Under the pieces are notes generated by a model. It was not told where the DNA came from. It did not search any database and saw only the letters and a program-made list of their open reading frames with translations. Below are positions 29,839 to 41,900 of a stretch of 64,000 nt of DNA, piece by piece. Source of the DNA: Coccinella septempunctata (taxonomy: Eukaryota; Arthropoda; Insecta; Coleoptera; Coccinellidae); the NCBI RefSeq assembly GCF_907165205.1, contig NC_058191.1, forward strand, positions 2,792,501-2,856,500. Reading direction: 5' to 3'. Both the position numbers and the translations under genes were made by a program. Position 1 is the stretch's first letter. The number at the start of each line of letters is the position of its first letter.

Positions 29839-32510
29839 ACTATTACAATTCCAAACAATTATCTAATTTATGAAATGACTTGAAAGGTATCCCTTCGATT
29901 GTTGCTAGGCCATTATAAAATACATAAAAACAAGAGCAAGATGACGTTTATCCACTCATGCATGTTATTTCATTTCACTTGTGAATTAGAAAAATTTAAT
30001 TCACTTAATGGATAAACGTTAACATACCCTGGTTGCTTTGGGTTCAATAATATCGTCTTGTAATGTCAAAATGGAATAAAATAATGCTTTTTTTCATTTC
30101 AAGGTAGCATATCTAAAATTCTGAAGGAAGATTGGGTAATTCGAACCCTTGATAAATGAATGATTTTCGACTTCTGTCGAATATCTGGGCAAATTATCAA
30201 TTTTGAATATTTGCGATAAGTAAGAAATATTTGAATATAAATATATGTACATCTTTTTGATACGCATACTACCATAGTAGATATAATAACATAATAAAGA
30301 AGGAAAATAAAACTAGATCTCGACCTTAAAATTTATTGTGGTAATTCAATACTTAATCAATCTATCCTATAAACATTAAAGCTGTATAATCACTGTCATG
30401 AAAGCTGAAATTTTTTTAATCTCGTTTTAAGCCCTACCGAAATCGAGCACGTTACCAGACAAGTTCTCAGCTATATCTTTTCTATAAAATGAATGCCTTA
30501 AATATGATTTGGCTATGCTGAAATATTTGGAAGGTCAAAGAAGACAATATCGCTACACATAAAAAAAAACACTCCACAACGAGCTCATTATCTCCGAAAT
30601 TTTCCTTTTTTCCCAGAACATTTATACATCAGTTTTTTTGAAGATTTCAAAAGCATTCCTGAAAAAGAAAACGTGCGTTACTGCAGCTTATCATATGAAT
30701 ATTTACCGTTTTAACTTTCTCAAAAGTATTATTCACCTTCTATAATATAATGAGAAATACAAATACTATTTCGAACGTCGAATAACATTTATATTCAGCG
30801 AAATCCTAATAACATTAATCTAATTTGTATAAAATATTTCGTCTTACAGTAAAATTGATTAATATCCACCTACATAATATAGTATATAGGTATAAGACTG
30901 ACTATTCGAAAACGCGTTGCACCTTATCATTATTAATGATATAGATTTATAATTTATTTTGGATGTTTCGTTATATATTATATTCGATTGGTTTCCAACC
31001 AGTCAAGGCACTCGATTTGTTTTGAATTAATACGAATCGGTAAAAAATTATATAATGAACAATGGCTATACAATGATAGACAAACATTTTCTAATCCAAA
31101 AATTATAAATCTATATGCGTCCAGACTATGCATTACCTTTATCGTAAAGAAAATAACACAATTGTTACAGATATTGTTGTAGGGTATTTTGAGACTTCAT
31201 TCAATTTCATTTGAATGAAATTAAAATTTCTTTTTTCTTCTTTGTTTTTCTGCTCATATTGTGTCTTTTTCCTATCGTGTCCTTGAATTTTTTTTCTTGC
31301 TGTTCTTTCTTTTTGTCTTTTTTTGCTTGGAATAGTTTTCTAAAACTGCACTTTTGAGTGTTTAGTTGTTTGATGGGAAAACGCATAAGTGTCCCCTAGA
31401 AAAATAAAGGGAGAATTTTGAAGTGATCTATCCATTCAAGTAATGGAATAAAAAAATATAATAATGAAAAGAGTAGTAGACAGTTAATGTTATCAAGTAG
31501 ATATATTTTTAAAAGATATGTTTCAATTTTTTTCTGAATAATAATAATGTATAGTCTGGATCTTATAAACTTTTCCCTTATAACTACTTTGTGATTCGTA
31601 AAAATCTAGTTTTCGGGTACATGTGGCGGATACAGTTTTTAATTTCAAGATACTTTCTTAATTTTACTTGGTAATCTTATCTTAGGTCGACTAGAAATAA
31701 TCGTTTTCTTGAAAAACAAGACATATTATTCTTCAATAATATAATTATTCATTACATTAATAGCCTATACACTCATGTTACTGATTTCGAGAAATGCGAA
31801 ATGGTTCGAGAATATCGTGTAGAGGTATTACATAGCTGAAACTATAACTTCGTCAGTTAGCCGCTTCATTTCAAAATGATGAATTCCGAGATTTTGTATA
31901 ATTATATAGTGACTATGATTTAAAGAATATGATTCTGAATCTGATATCGAATTCTTTCCAACCCTTCAGAATGCAACGTTGTATAATTTCTGAAGGAAGC
32001 AGAGGGTACTGTGGCTACCTCTATTGATGATATTTTCTGAGAGAATATATTAATTCCTCATTGAATGGTTGAAATACAAAGCAAACCTAGTAGGGACCAG
32101 TTCTGTTTTTACAAGTTCAAATATTTTCGTCAACGTATTCCAAGATCCTACTTCTATGAACACTTAGTGCCCGAATAGTCGAGTGCCGCGGCACCACAGA
32201 AATATTTAATGTGTGGAGACGACAATTCGAAGAATTGTCGTTCCATTAATGCGTGGTATCATGAATCAGCGAAGGAATTCAATGAATGCTTCGAAGTGGC
32301 AATATACACACATCAATTTTGTCACAAATTTTCATGTCCTCTATTATTCAATAGCCTTCGAACATAAAGATTCAGAAAAATGTAATTCACCACTTCCATT
32401 GCAAATATTCCAGAAAGCTTTGAAGTATTGTCATAAATATTGATGACAATTGAATTCTTGGATGACAAACGAAGTCGCTATTGTTGTACAGGGCGAGCAA
32501 AATTGGTATC
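29839..32510. other. AT-rich intergenic sequence, no gene seen
   Basis: Holds a dispersed repeat of about 160 bp at 29935-30095 (related to 46255-46415, shared GGATAAACGTTAAC/ATAAACGTCAAC and GTCAAAATGGAATAAAAT) and one copy of the palindromic repeat near 32190-32250. Otherwise low complexity without recognisable coding sequence. Confidence 0.5.
32182..32260. repeat. Palindromic dispersed repeat, copy 1
   Basis: GTGCCGCGGCACCAC and the palindrome ACGACAATTC-GAA-GAATTGTCGT, shared with 44637-44715. Confidence 0.6.
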
Positions 32511-33880
32511 CAACGAGATTAACTTAAGAGGACATACCTTGGACCCTGTAGAGTACCTCTACCAAAAATTAGACCTGTATATAGGGGGAATTGACTAGGG
32601 CAGCCCGTCAGAATAGTAAAAAAAAGATCATTGTACATACTCGAGCGTGCCAGATTAAGATATATGTGGTTAATTACAGGTTGAAAAGTATATATTCTCT
32701 TAATCTGACAATTTAAGCATGTCGAAAATGTGTGGGAGGGCGCCAAAGTTGCCAAAAAAAAAACGTCACGTGTACATATTCGAACGCGGTGGCGTTTTTT
32801 CTTATTTTGAAGCTAATGATTCAAGAATAACGAAAAAAATATAATCTGACAGTTTTAGCAAGCCGAAACAATAAAAATTGAACATGAATAAGGTCACAAA
32901 AATCAGTTTTCTCGAATTGTCTCCTCCCATCATCATCATAGAAATACCTTGTCATTCTGACAATTGAATGAATGTAGATTAGTCTGGGATTCTACATTGA
33001 CCTTGCCCTTTCGCATGTGTGGCTAAGCTCCTCGCCCTTATCGCCCTCTAACTCGAGAACGCTTAAGAGTATGTAAAATTTCTTCAGACAAATGTTCACA
33101 ACATTTGTCTTCTACAACTTTTATTATCTACAACTTTCATGATGAATACAAAAAGGATTAATGTACAGGCAGTTCCGAAAAAAAAGCATTTTTATCATCT
33201 TCAAAGTGTCAAATTAAGAAAATCCCCTGATTAGTTTCAGATTTATGGGTCAACACGGCTATATCACCAAGATCAACCATATGTAAGAAAATCTGACACG
33301 CTCAAGTAAGTACAAGTAACGATTTTTTTTCACATTTTCAAAGGAGTACTGTGACCTTGCGACACGTCCAAATTGTCAGTCCCTTGAAAAGTAGCTTCCT
33401 TTGGGTCCAATTAACATATCCTCCAAAAATCTGACACGCTGGATTTTTTTTTACCATTTTAAACTCTTCCGTACGGCCAGTACCACCGCGCAAACTGTCA
33501 GATAAGCATGAATTCATTATCAGAGACACGTAGAGCATATCTTCTGCTTCTTCTTTCTCAGCTCCTGGACGTAGGCCTCCTTCAAATGACTCCACTCCGA
33601 TCTGTCCTGTGCCACCCGATGCCATCCAATTCCCCCCGGGCCTTAATGTCATCTAACCATCTCCGTTGCAGTCTACCGACACAGCCTTTTGTCTGTCGTG
33701 GTCGACAGTGTGTTAGCTTATTTGTCCACCTGTTAGGATCTGGACCAGCCATGTGTCCCACCCATTGCCATTTCAGATCTGCCACGCGCTGTATTATATC
33801 TACGACTTTTGTTCTTGTAGGGCATATACAGTATCTTAATCTGACACGCTCGATTATGTACACCTGACGATTTTCTCTTA
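32511..33880. mobile_element. GTGTCAGATTAA-motif element, copy 2
   Basis: Colinear with the uninterrupted parts of 790-5797: 'ACCTTGGACCCTGTAGAGTA', 'CATACTCGAGCGTGCCAGATTAAG', closing with CTTAATCTGACACGCTCG near 33838. The outer TIR is not preserved. A LINE tail (33540-33818) is inserted. A further fragment of the family (about 54529-54705) matches 4986-5150. Confidence 0.55.
33540..33818 (-). pseudogene. 5'-truncated LINE insertion: C-terminal tail of an RT polyprotein
   Basis: Minus-strand residues 'RTKVVDIIQRVADLKWQWVG' then 'HMAGPDPNRWTNKL' and 'RRWLDDIKAR' match the thumb/C-terminal end common to many insect LINE ORFs. GCATAT is duplicated on both sides (about 33534-33539, 33819-33824). 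The 3' end (low coordinate) finishes in an AGAAGAAG-type simple tail. Confidence 0.75.
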
Positions 33881-34108
33881 CATCTTTGTGATGAGGTCTG
33901 ACCATTTTATCAAGGTTTTTGTTCTATAAACTAGTTGAGTGACTCATTCATTACAAAATACTTGTAAAGTATATGTTTTAATTTTATATACCTACATCAA
34001 AGCGCGTCGCCGCTAGGTGTTCCACCACCTGACCTTGAGAGTGGGTGCTTACTAATGCACACACACCCTCAATACTAAATCATATTTAATTTTGAGCCAT
34101 TACAAAAC

Positions 34109-34264
34109 TCTTGCAAAAAACAACATTGGATGTCCACGACATGAAATCGGTGAAGTCATTGACAAAAATTAAAAAGAGAAGAGGCCCTAAAACTGAGCCC
34201 TGAGGCACACTAATTTTCAACTTTTCCCTATAGGACCACCCACCATTAACAAACACCAAGGATG
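34109..34264 (-). pseudogene. Short LINE reverse-transcriptase fragment
   Basis: Minus strand reads 'VNGGWSYREKLKISVPQGSV' then 'LGPLLFLIFVNDFTDFMSW', the RT block around the [11 protein letters not shown] signature of CR1/Jockey-type LINEs. Too short to appear as an ORF; the YADD block is missing. Confidence 0.75.
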
Positions 34265-34276
34265 TTAAAATGAAAA

Positions 34277-34548
34277 CACTTTTTTGATAGCATTTCTAGT
34301 GGCGTACTATGGTATGTTCCAATAGGTTTATTTGCTGAGATGTGTTTTTTCTTATGGAAACAGTATTTTAAAATGACTGAGGGCGATATATGATATATTT
34401 ATGAAACGGGAAAAAAAAAATGCAGACTCTTTCTAAGTCATTTTAACTTACTGTTTTCCTAAGAAAAACAAAACTTTATGTTATTGCTCAGCAAATAAAC
34501 CTGTAGGAAAAAATCATAGAACGCCACTGATTGCTATCAAGTGTCTTC
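34277..34548. mobile_element. Foldback MITE, about 270 bp
   Basis: Arms of about 110 bp: 34277-34390 (TTGATAGCATTTCTAGTGGC..GGTTTATTTGCTGAG) is inverted at 34430-34548 (CTCAGCAAATAAACC..GCCACTGATTGCTATCAA). No coding sequence. Confidence 0.7.
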
Positions 34549-35280
34549 ATAATGTTTGTATTCCAACATCCTATCACTAATAGAAACGGAGATAATTACC
34601 AAAGTTGAAATTGCCCAAATTTCAATTTTGTCCTATAACTCCAAACCAAAAGAAGATAGCGGAATGCAGTTGATGGCATTATTAGTTTCTCGAAAAATGA
34701 AGAACGTTGTGTGCCCTTCATTTTCCTCTATCTCGTTGGGTAAAAAAGTTGTAGTTCCGGTATCACCAATTTTGCCCGCCCTGTACTGGTGTTCAAATGC
34801 TATTTTCGAGTAAGTTTTAAACCAGAAGAGTGTTATTAAATGAAAATAGTAATGATAAAAATCTCCGGAGGAATCCTTGAATAGCAATATGCGTCAGACA
34901 TAGCCACAGCACTGCTCATTAAAATTCTTAATGGATTATCGATATCTTAATACTATCGAGAAACATAAAATATATAAATGAGTAGTCTTGCATAATTCAA
35001 TTTGCGTCAGTTAAGAATTAAGTTAATGAAATATTGAACCTGAACATCAAATGTATAGAGTCTATACTTAAAATGTCATCAAACGAGAAAATCCGTTTCG
35101 AAAATGTTCAGCAATTTATTCAGAGCTAGCCATATCTATTTCATCTACCAATTTTGGAATAATACTAAATCAACTATTGAGAAAATTAGAGAGTGAAACT
35201 TATCAAGTAATAACAATATTCTCCTGGAACCTTATGAAAGAAAAATATGAAAAATAATAAATATAAAATAAACTCTTTAA

Positions 35281-35559
35281 CCCTACATTACTCGCGTGGT
35301 CTACGATTGTAGACCATACCTATTCGAACGATAAAAAATAAATGTTGAAATCTAAGACATTGAAGTTTTCTCGATTTCCTCTCAAAGAGAAGCATTATTT
35401 TATCACAAAGTTTGAATAACAAGTGGTCAAATAAACGATATCATCATAGATAATCTTTGAAATATATCAACGTAATATTTAAAGTTAAAATAAATATGGT
35501 CTACACTTGTAGACCACGCGAGTAAATACGATCTAAAAGAGGGCGCGACTAACGCAGGG
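35281..35559. mobile_element. piggyBac-type MITE beside the TRPgamma stop codon
   Basis: TTAA at 35277-35280 and 35560-35563; ends CCCTACATTACTCGCGTGGTC / ...CGCAGGG. Inner inverted repeats ACTCGCGTGGTCTAC..TTGTAGACCA face TGGTCTACACTTGTAGACCA..GCGAGT. It lies about 210 bp beyond the TRPgamma stop, probably in the 3' UTR or flank. Confidence 0.8.
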
Positions 35560-35771
35560 TTAATGAAACTGAAAATCTTTTGTAGACTACAATAGTTATC
35601 GGCCGAATTTTCATCTGGATATTTCTATGCATCCTTATATTATATTTTTTCCTAGTAAAATGGACATAATATCTGCATTTTCGAAAAACTATACACTATA
35701 TGGCTAGGTCCCGAGAAATGTACAATCCTAATTTGCTACTCATCAATATATTCTATGTTGTCCCAACTTCG

Positions 35772-35954
35772 TTACAACCATCCAGTCGAATTATTGTGGC
35801 CGCTTAGAGGTATAATCCCAGGCAGTTTCGGTAGACTTTGCGATTGATTCCTGTAATCGTCCTCAGGGGTCTGAGATGATGCTGTCGCTTGATTGCTCGA
35901 CGAAGAATATAGTAGGGGTTCTCTTGACATGCCAGATGGTATTCCATTGTTACT
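35772..35954 (-). CDS. Trpgamma: Trpgamma terminal exon with stop codon
   Basis: Acceptor CTATTTTTCCAG, phase 0, 60 residues then TAA at 35774-35772. Contains SREPL, a motif of the TRPgamma end, and '[18 protein letters not shown]' at the C-terminus. Confidence 0.82.
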   Translation of the reverse strand, partial: SNNGIPSGMSREPLLYSSSSNQATASSQTPEDDYRNQSQSLPKLPGIIPLSGHNNSTGWL

Positions 35955-38900
35955 CTGGAAAAATAGTCAAATGCATCAAACTGGTCATAGTGAAATTGAG
36001 TACATTTGAACTGAGGAGCAATTGAAGTGGAACATCTAAAAAACTGCCTAGCTATAACATCGACATCACTTCGTTGACGCTGGAATATTACCCCAAGATG
36101 CAAAGCCTTATCCTAAGCTTATATGGCACTGGTACAGAGTAATTGTTTTTCAAGCTCTTCTTGTTGTACAGGATGTGAATGTAAGGCAGCCAAAAATTTT
36201 TGTCTTTTGGGTTTTGAAGTGTTTTTTAAGCTGAGTGAGGTCGACACCTCAGGGCATCTACGTCACTTTTCCGCGTTGCTATGGAAATATCACCATTTCA
36301 GTAAATCACCTTCCTTTCTTGAATTCTAGCTATAACTTCGACATTTCTTCACCGATGTTGGATTTTTCGTGATGTTTTACACAAAGTGAACATATACAAT
36401 AGTGAAATTTTCCACATTTTCGCCTTTTTTCATATGATAATATAGCAGGTGTTCTTTTGACCAAAGGATTATTAATCTAAGGTTTCAACTGAATCAAAAA
36501 TATCTTATAATTAAAATGATCTACTATGCTGCATTGACTTGCATATGGGGATATATGATTAAAACCAACTTAAACTTAATTTCAAGTAATATTGTTCATA
36601 GTTTTTTCAGAAGTACAGATTTCAAGGTAACATGGAGCGCGGTGTAATGATCTCCTGTTTTCTGAGAAAAATTGGAGTTCATTTTAGTGCATTCCTTTCA
36701 TTTCGTATTTCCGCCTTTGAAAATATTTAATTCTCAAATATTAAGTACATTCATTCCGATAGGCAGAGTAAATGTAAAAAACCGTTCATCTGTGTTTAAC
36801 GTTGTTTTTCTTGCATGCCGTTCAAGATTTTGACGTTTTTCTGATGTTGATATGCGATAAACCGGAGCTGACGACGTTTTTCATTTTTGTCGCATTCTAG
36901 AATTTTCAGATTTTTAACGTGTGGAGGGATTTGCCTATAAAAGCAGATTTTCCCCCGCGACGGCCTCTTTTACTTTTGACTCTTTGACTTTGACTCTTTT
37001 ACTCTTTAGTCACTTTTACGCTCCGTACTCTCTTTTCTCTCCGATTCGATTTTAATTGTGTGCACGACAAGCCGTTCAACAAATTTAGAAATAATTTTGT
37101 GTTGCGAGTATTAGTGCTTTTAGGAATTAATTTTTAGTTTTCGTTTGTCTTCCGCGAGTGCCTGAAATAAAGGAAGTAGGTCCCCGTCTTTACCGTTTTC
37201 AGTATCTTAATTAGACCTACACCGGTTACTTCTTCGACGTTGCTGTACTGTATCGCTTTCTGTTATATTTTATCGTACTTTATCCTGTTTCGCGAGTCTG
37301 ACTTTTCCCTTCGCTATCAGTCATGGTGCGTAAGCCCTTGGGGTACTGAAGGGAAAGTCCCGTCAACCCCCCTGTTTCCGTTCCGCGTCATAAGTGTTGA
37401 AACCGAAATCTCTTCTTTTCTATCAGTCATGGTGCGTAAGCCCTTGGGGTAGAGGATAAGTGATACCGCTCGTCGTCAGTGAAATCCCGTAGTCGCGCTC
37501 AAAATAGACCTTTTCTTCGCTCTCAGTCATGGAGCGTTAGCCCTTGGGGTAGCGAATAAAAGTCTCGAATAGATCCGCCCTGGTTGTGTTTCTTTCATTT
37601 CTGGAGAAATACAATTAATTACATCCCCATACCGTATAGCAAGTCATTTCACTTCGCGAGGTCATCCTTAGTATCCATTTCGTCAGTTCTGGTTCGCGCA
37701 TTTTATTGAACAACATTTGATTTTTCACTGTACCCGGTATAAACTTTAAAAAGTGCTCGTGATCGGATTGAATTCCCCGAATGTATGTTTGCTGATCGAT
37801 TCGCTCATATTTCATACCTACACATATTTCCGTTGTATATACAATCAGTTCCCGAAGGTGTGAATAAACTTTTATATAATTACTGATAACTTTTACGTCC
37901 TACTGATGAGAATAATGGTTTATAACGGGACTGAGGACAAAGGTGCAAAAAAGACTAAAAATTTGCCGAAGTTTCGTCTGTATTTTCAGACATTATCGAG
38001 GCACCTTTGTCCTCAGTCCCGTTATCAACCATTATTCTTTTACATAATTTGATTTTGACTACTTCGTTATCGCTACCACCCTAGATAACAGCGAACTCTG
38101 TCTCTGACTAGCAGCTACTCTGGTAGGTTTGCTATTGTTCCTAGTGAAAAGAATAGCTGATGCTCGAGATAAGTTTTCTCCGAGCGGATTTTGTTTTTGT
38201 GGTGGATAATGCGTTGTCTCCATCGAGCACAATTATTGCATAAGTATTAATTGATTTATTTATTTACCAGGACACACCAGGTAAATTTATTGACAAAAAA
38301 ATTTATTCGTAATGAATGACTGCTGGATTTCCATATTATATCAACCCTATTGGATATATCGGTTGAAATTTAATCTTCTGAAATTCTTTAGGGTTTCCAC
38401 TCCGACACAAAATCAATTAAAAAATTGGAAATAATCGATAGTAAAACTTCGTTACGTTTCGGAGTCTATATCAGGCTCCTTCATCAGACGAATTCGTAAC
38501 AATTTTCAGAATTGTATATAGTTTGTCAATTCACGATCAAAAAAATCAAAAATCCAACATCGGCGAAGAATTGTCGAAGTTATAGCTAGAATTACAAGAA
38601 GAAGAGGTGAATTCAAACAACTGCGATATAGCAACGCATTGCGTCCGAAAAGTGGCAAAGACGTCATGAGGTGCTGACCTAACAATCCACCCAGCCTCAA
38701 ATAAAACTCTATAAAGAACTCTAATTTTCTCAAACTTTTCGTCAAAAAACGAAAATTCTCGGATGCTTTATATTCACACAATCTACAACAAGAGATTAAA
38801 AAAACATTGCCCTCTGCCAGTGGCTTCACTGTGGGCTACTATAATTTAAATGTTCGAAATTAAAGGCTAAAATTTGGGTTTTGAATCCACCCAACTGCAA

Positions 38901-41900
38901 TTAAAACTCCAAGATATTTCGAACATTCACAAGAGTGTTTAAATTGAAAAATTATCCTTGAAAACTCACTGTTGCCACGCTTTCTTCTGTAGTGGACGGT
39001 GTCATAGCAGGAGGTGCCGAAGAGGGAACACTCTCCGACTCTTGTTGTGACTGCGTAGTTTCTAACCGTTTCAGACTAGGAACTTCAGGAACTCTAGTTG
39101 GAACACTTGAGGCACGTTGTAGAATTTTACAAGGGGGCTATCGAATGAGGACAAACATTATTATTATTATTATTTATTATTATTTTTACAGAGTGGATAC
39201 TGTTTTGGAATTGGTTTCTGTTTGTATCCCTGTATTTTCTAAATAAATAAATAAATTTCAGATTTTTCATTGTGGATAGCATAAAAAACTTAGTATCATT
39301 AAGGTTTATGTAATGATTTGCTCAAAGCTTCGGTGAAGCGCTAGTTGAGATATCATTAATTTTAATGATACCTATCTTCTTTCTTGAAGTATTCACTTCA
39401 AGAAAGAAGATAGGTAAAAAATCAATAAACCTCATTATATCGAGAAGATATAATAATTAATAATCGGCATCAAAAAAGTAATAAGTATGTAACCAAAACA
39501 TTTAGAAGAAAAGTAAAATAAAAACCAACTCAATGAAAAAAACTCTACAATTCCCTATGGCCTACGACATTTTCACTTATTAGGATCCTACTTCAAATCG
39601 AAATGATTGTGACTAAGATGTCTAAAAACATGGTGTATGCACTGATTAGATTTTGTTTTTCCCGCTTCGAAAATAAGAGATAAGTTTCGTTTTTCCCACT
39701 GTAGGTAGCGCCGTTTAGGAATTGACAGTTGTCCAATGATATTTGAAAATAATTTGAATGCATTCCTACGACTTGCGAATGTGCTGTATTTATTAGCGGT
39801 TATTGGTGTGTGAAAATGTATTACTTTCGAGAAAGGTCGTACAATATTCATTTATGGAACATGTCGTTCAGTTTTCTGTATGGACAATCAAGAACTACAG
39901 CAAAGAATTCGGTGTTGTTGGACTATCACACTTTGTTGTTGGAAATGGAAATTGAGGCAGAGCCAAATCAGATGAACATTCGGCATTCGGGACTGATAGA
40001 GCTAACAATTTTATGGCAACTTCAGAAATATTTAAGCAATAAAGAAACTGTTTTGAAAATACGTAATGTGAATTGTGAGCATGTATTAAAAAACAGAAAT
40101 ATGTTAATCTGTTCGAGTCTGTTCTTCAAATATTCTTCACAAGTATAGTGAAAATTGCGTTTCAGTCAACTGAATATATTGAATATTTCGCCAATCAACT
40201 GTGTTTTATTGAAATCATATTGAATTGCTTTCCTCACGAATACACTTTGTCAAACAAAAATTATCTCGAAGAAAAATAGAAGTACTCCTTCGAATCCTTC
40301 TATAGTGTTGAAATATCTGCAGATTCGTTTTTACAACGAAAATACAAGTGTAAATCACAAATAATCGTTAACAGCTGATTCTTTGATGGATCAGGAACAC
40401 AGAGATGACTGTAATCTGTGATCGATATAAACGCAGAACAAAATAAAGCGAGAGAGTATCATTAGATTTTCTTTCATAGAACAAGGATAGAACATGGTGG
40501 CGCCGCCACGAAACGAATCTCTTATTTTCGATTTAGTCTAATGTCATTCCATTCAAAAATTGACGAGTGCATACACCATATTTTTAGACATCTTAATTGT
40601 GACCCTTCTATCTATGACCTCGTTTCGAAGTAACCGTCACGTTTCTTGCCTAAATTTCTTTCTGTTCAACCTGTCATATCTCGCGGAGTATCCGTTAGAA
40701 AACTATGCTGTAAAGAGCATATTTCATCAGAAATAAATTATTATTGCGATATTTTTCATAATTTGACAGGGGAATTGAAGGAGCAAAAGCAGAGTGACAA
40801 GAATAATGAAGCGAAATAGTGTTCGTTATTAAAACTTCCAAAAACCTAATTCTGAAGAAATATTAGTAGCATTCACCAGTATTGTTTGTAGCTATCCGGA
40901 CTATTTGGCTGATAATAAGCTTTTCGATTACTGCACTGAAATCCTTCATACAGGGTGATTCATCAAGGGTAGCTTACAGCCATATTTCGCAAACCTTATC
41001 TCCAATGTCTTGGGAAGAAAAACTTATATATAAAGTCAACTTAAAAAGGTGTTTTCAACTATCTAAGTTCAAAGGTTCATAGTTTTTCGTTTGATAGTGC
41101 AAATGATCGTTTTTACAAAATACCATTTTTTTTTACAGAATATAATACGCTTCTTCAATTTGAAACAAAATTGCAACATTAGAAACTATCGTTTCTATTT
41201 CGTAGAGAACTTTTTCATGTAGCCAGTTGTCGAATGTTGAGGAAAAGATACTTTTTTACAAGAAAACACTGTAAAGGATATCTCAAATTGCCTGATTTTG
41301 GACGTTTCTGGTACTTCTAGATTACGTAGGGCAAAACGTTCGCTTGATTTTCGTGAAAAGTCCATTAGTGGAAACACCTTGGCTAGATTTTCGTAAAAAG
41401 TCCATAAGTGGAAACCGTTTTACAATAATTTCATTTATCTTGAAGATATAACCAAAGAATTTTGATTTTGTTCGATTTCAAAAATGTGTCATAACTTCAA
41501 AATTTTCGAAAATATCTGAAAACGATAGAAACTTTCCAGAGACACAATGTCACTAGGAAAACGATATATTCAATTCTTTTTATCTCCTGTACTAAGAGTG
41601 AAAAAGCACGACCTTAACCTGGACTCGACATAGAAATAACACCAACTCCTAAAAATGACATGGTGGCGCTGCCATGAAAAGAATATCTTATTTTCGATTT
41701 GGTCCAATGTCATTGCATTCAAAAATTGACGACTGTGTACATCATATCTTTCACATCTTAGATACAACTCAAGAAATATCGGAAATATTTATCGCAACAT
41801 TAGAATATATTCTATATTCTAATGTTGCAATAAATATTGAGGCTGTTTACCGTTATTTCACTAGGAAAATTTCCATTTCAAGTATAGGGTTCATTTAGGT

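Larger units (their letters stand above)
36050..38830. repeat. Inverted repeat pair flanking a solo-LTR-like insertion
   Basis: About 36150-36370 (plus) resembles the complement of about 38535-38790: both hold AGCTATAACTTCGACA..TTCTTC.CCGATGTTGGATTTTT. The right copy is followed by a Penelope-type end (GGAGCCTGATATAGACTCCG read on minus). Between them lies the LTR-like sequence. Confidence 0.5.

Noticed and set aside
39158..39190. ATT microsatellite and other A/T runs as a CRISPR-like or origin structure
   Set aside because: Simple low-complexity sequence; no regular spacers or associated genes.
39810..40148. 112-codon ORF in the 8-bp-TSD element as a real transposase
   Set aside because: Frames are not clearly maintained in copies a and b, and no catalytic motif is visible.
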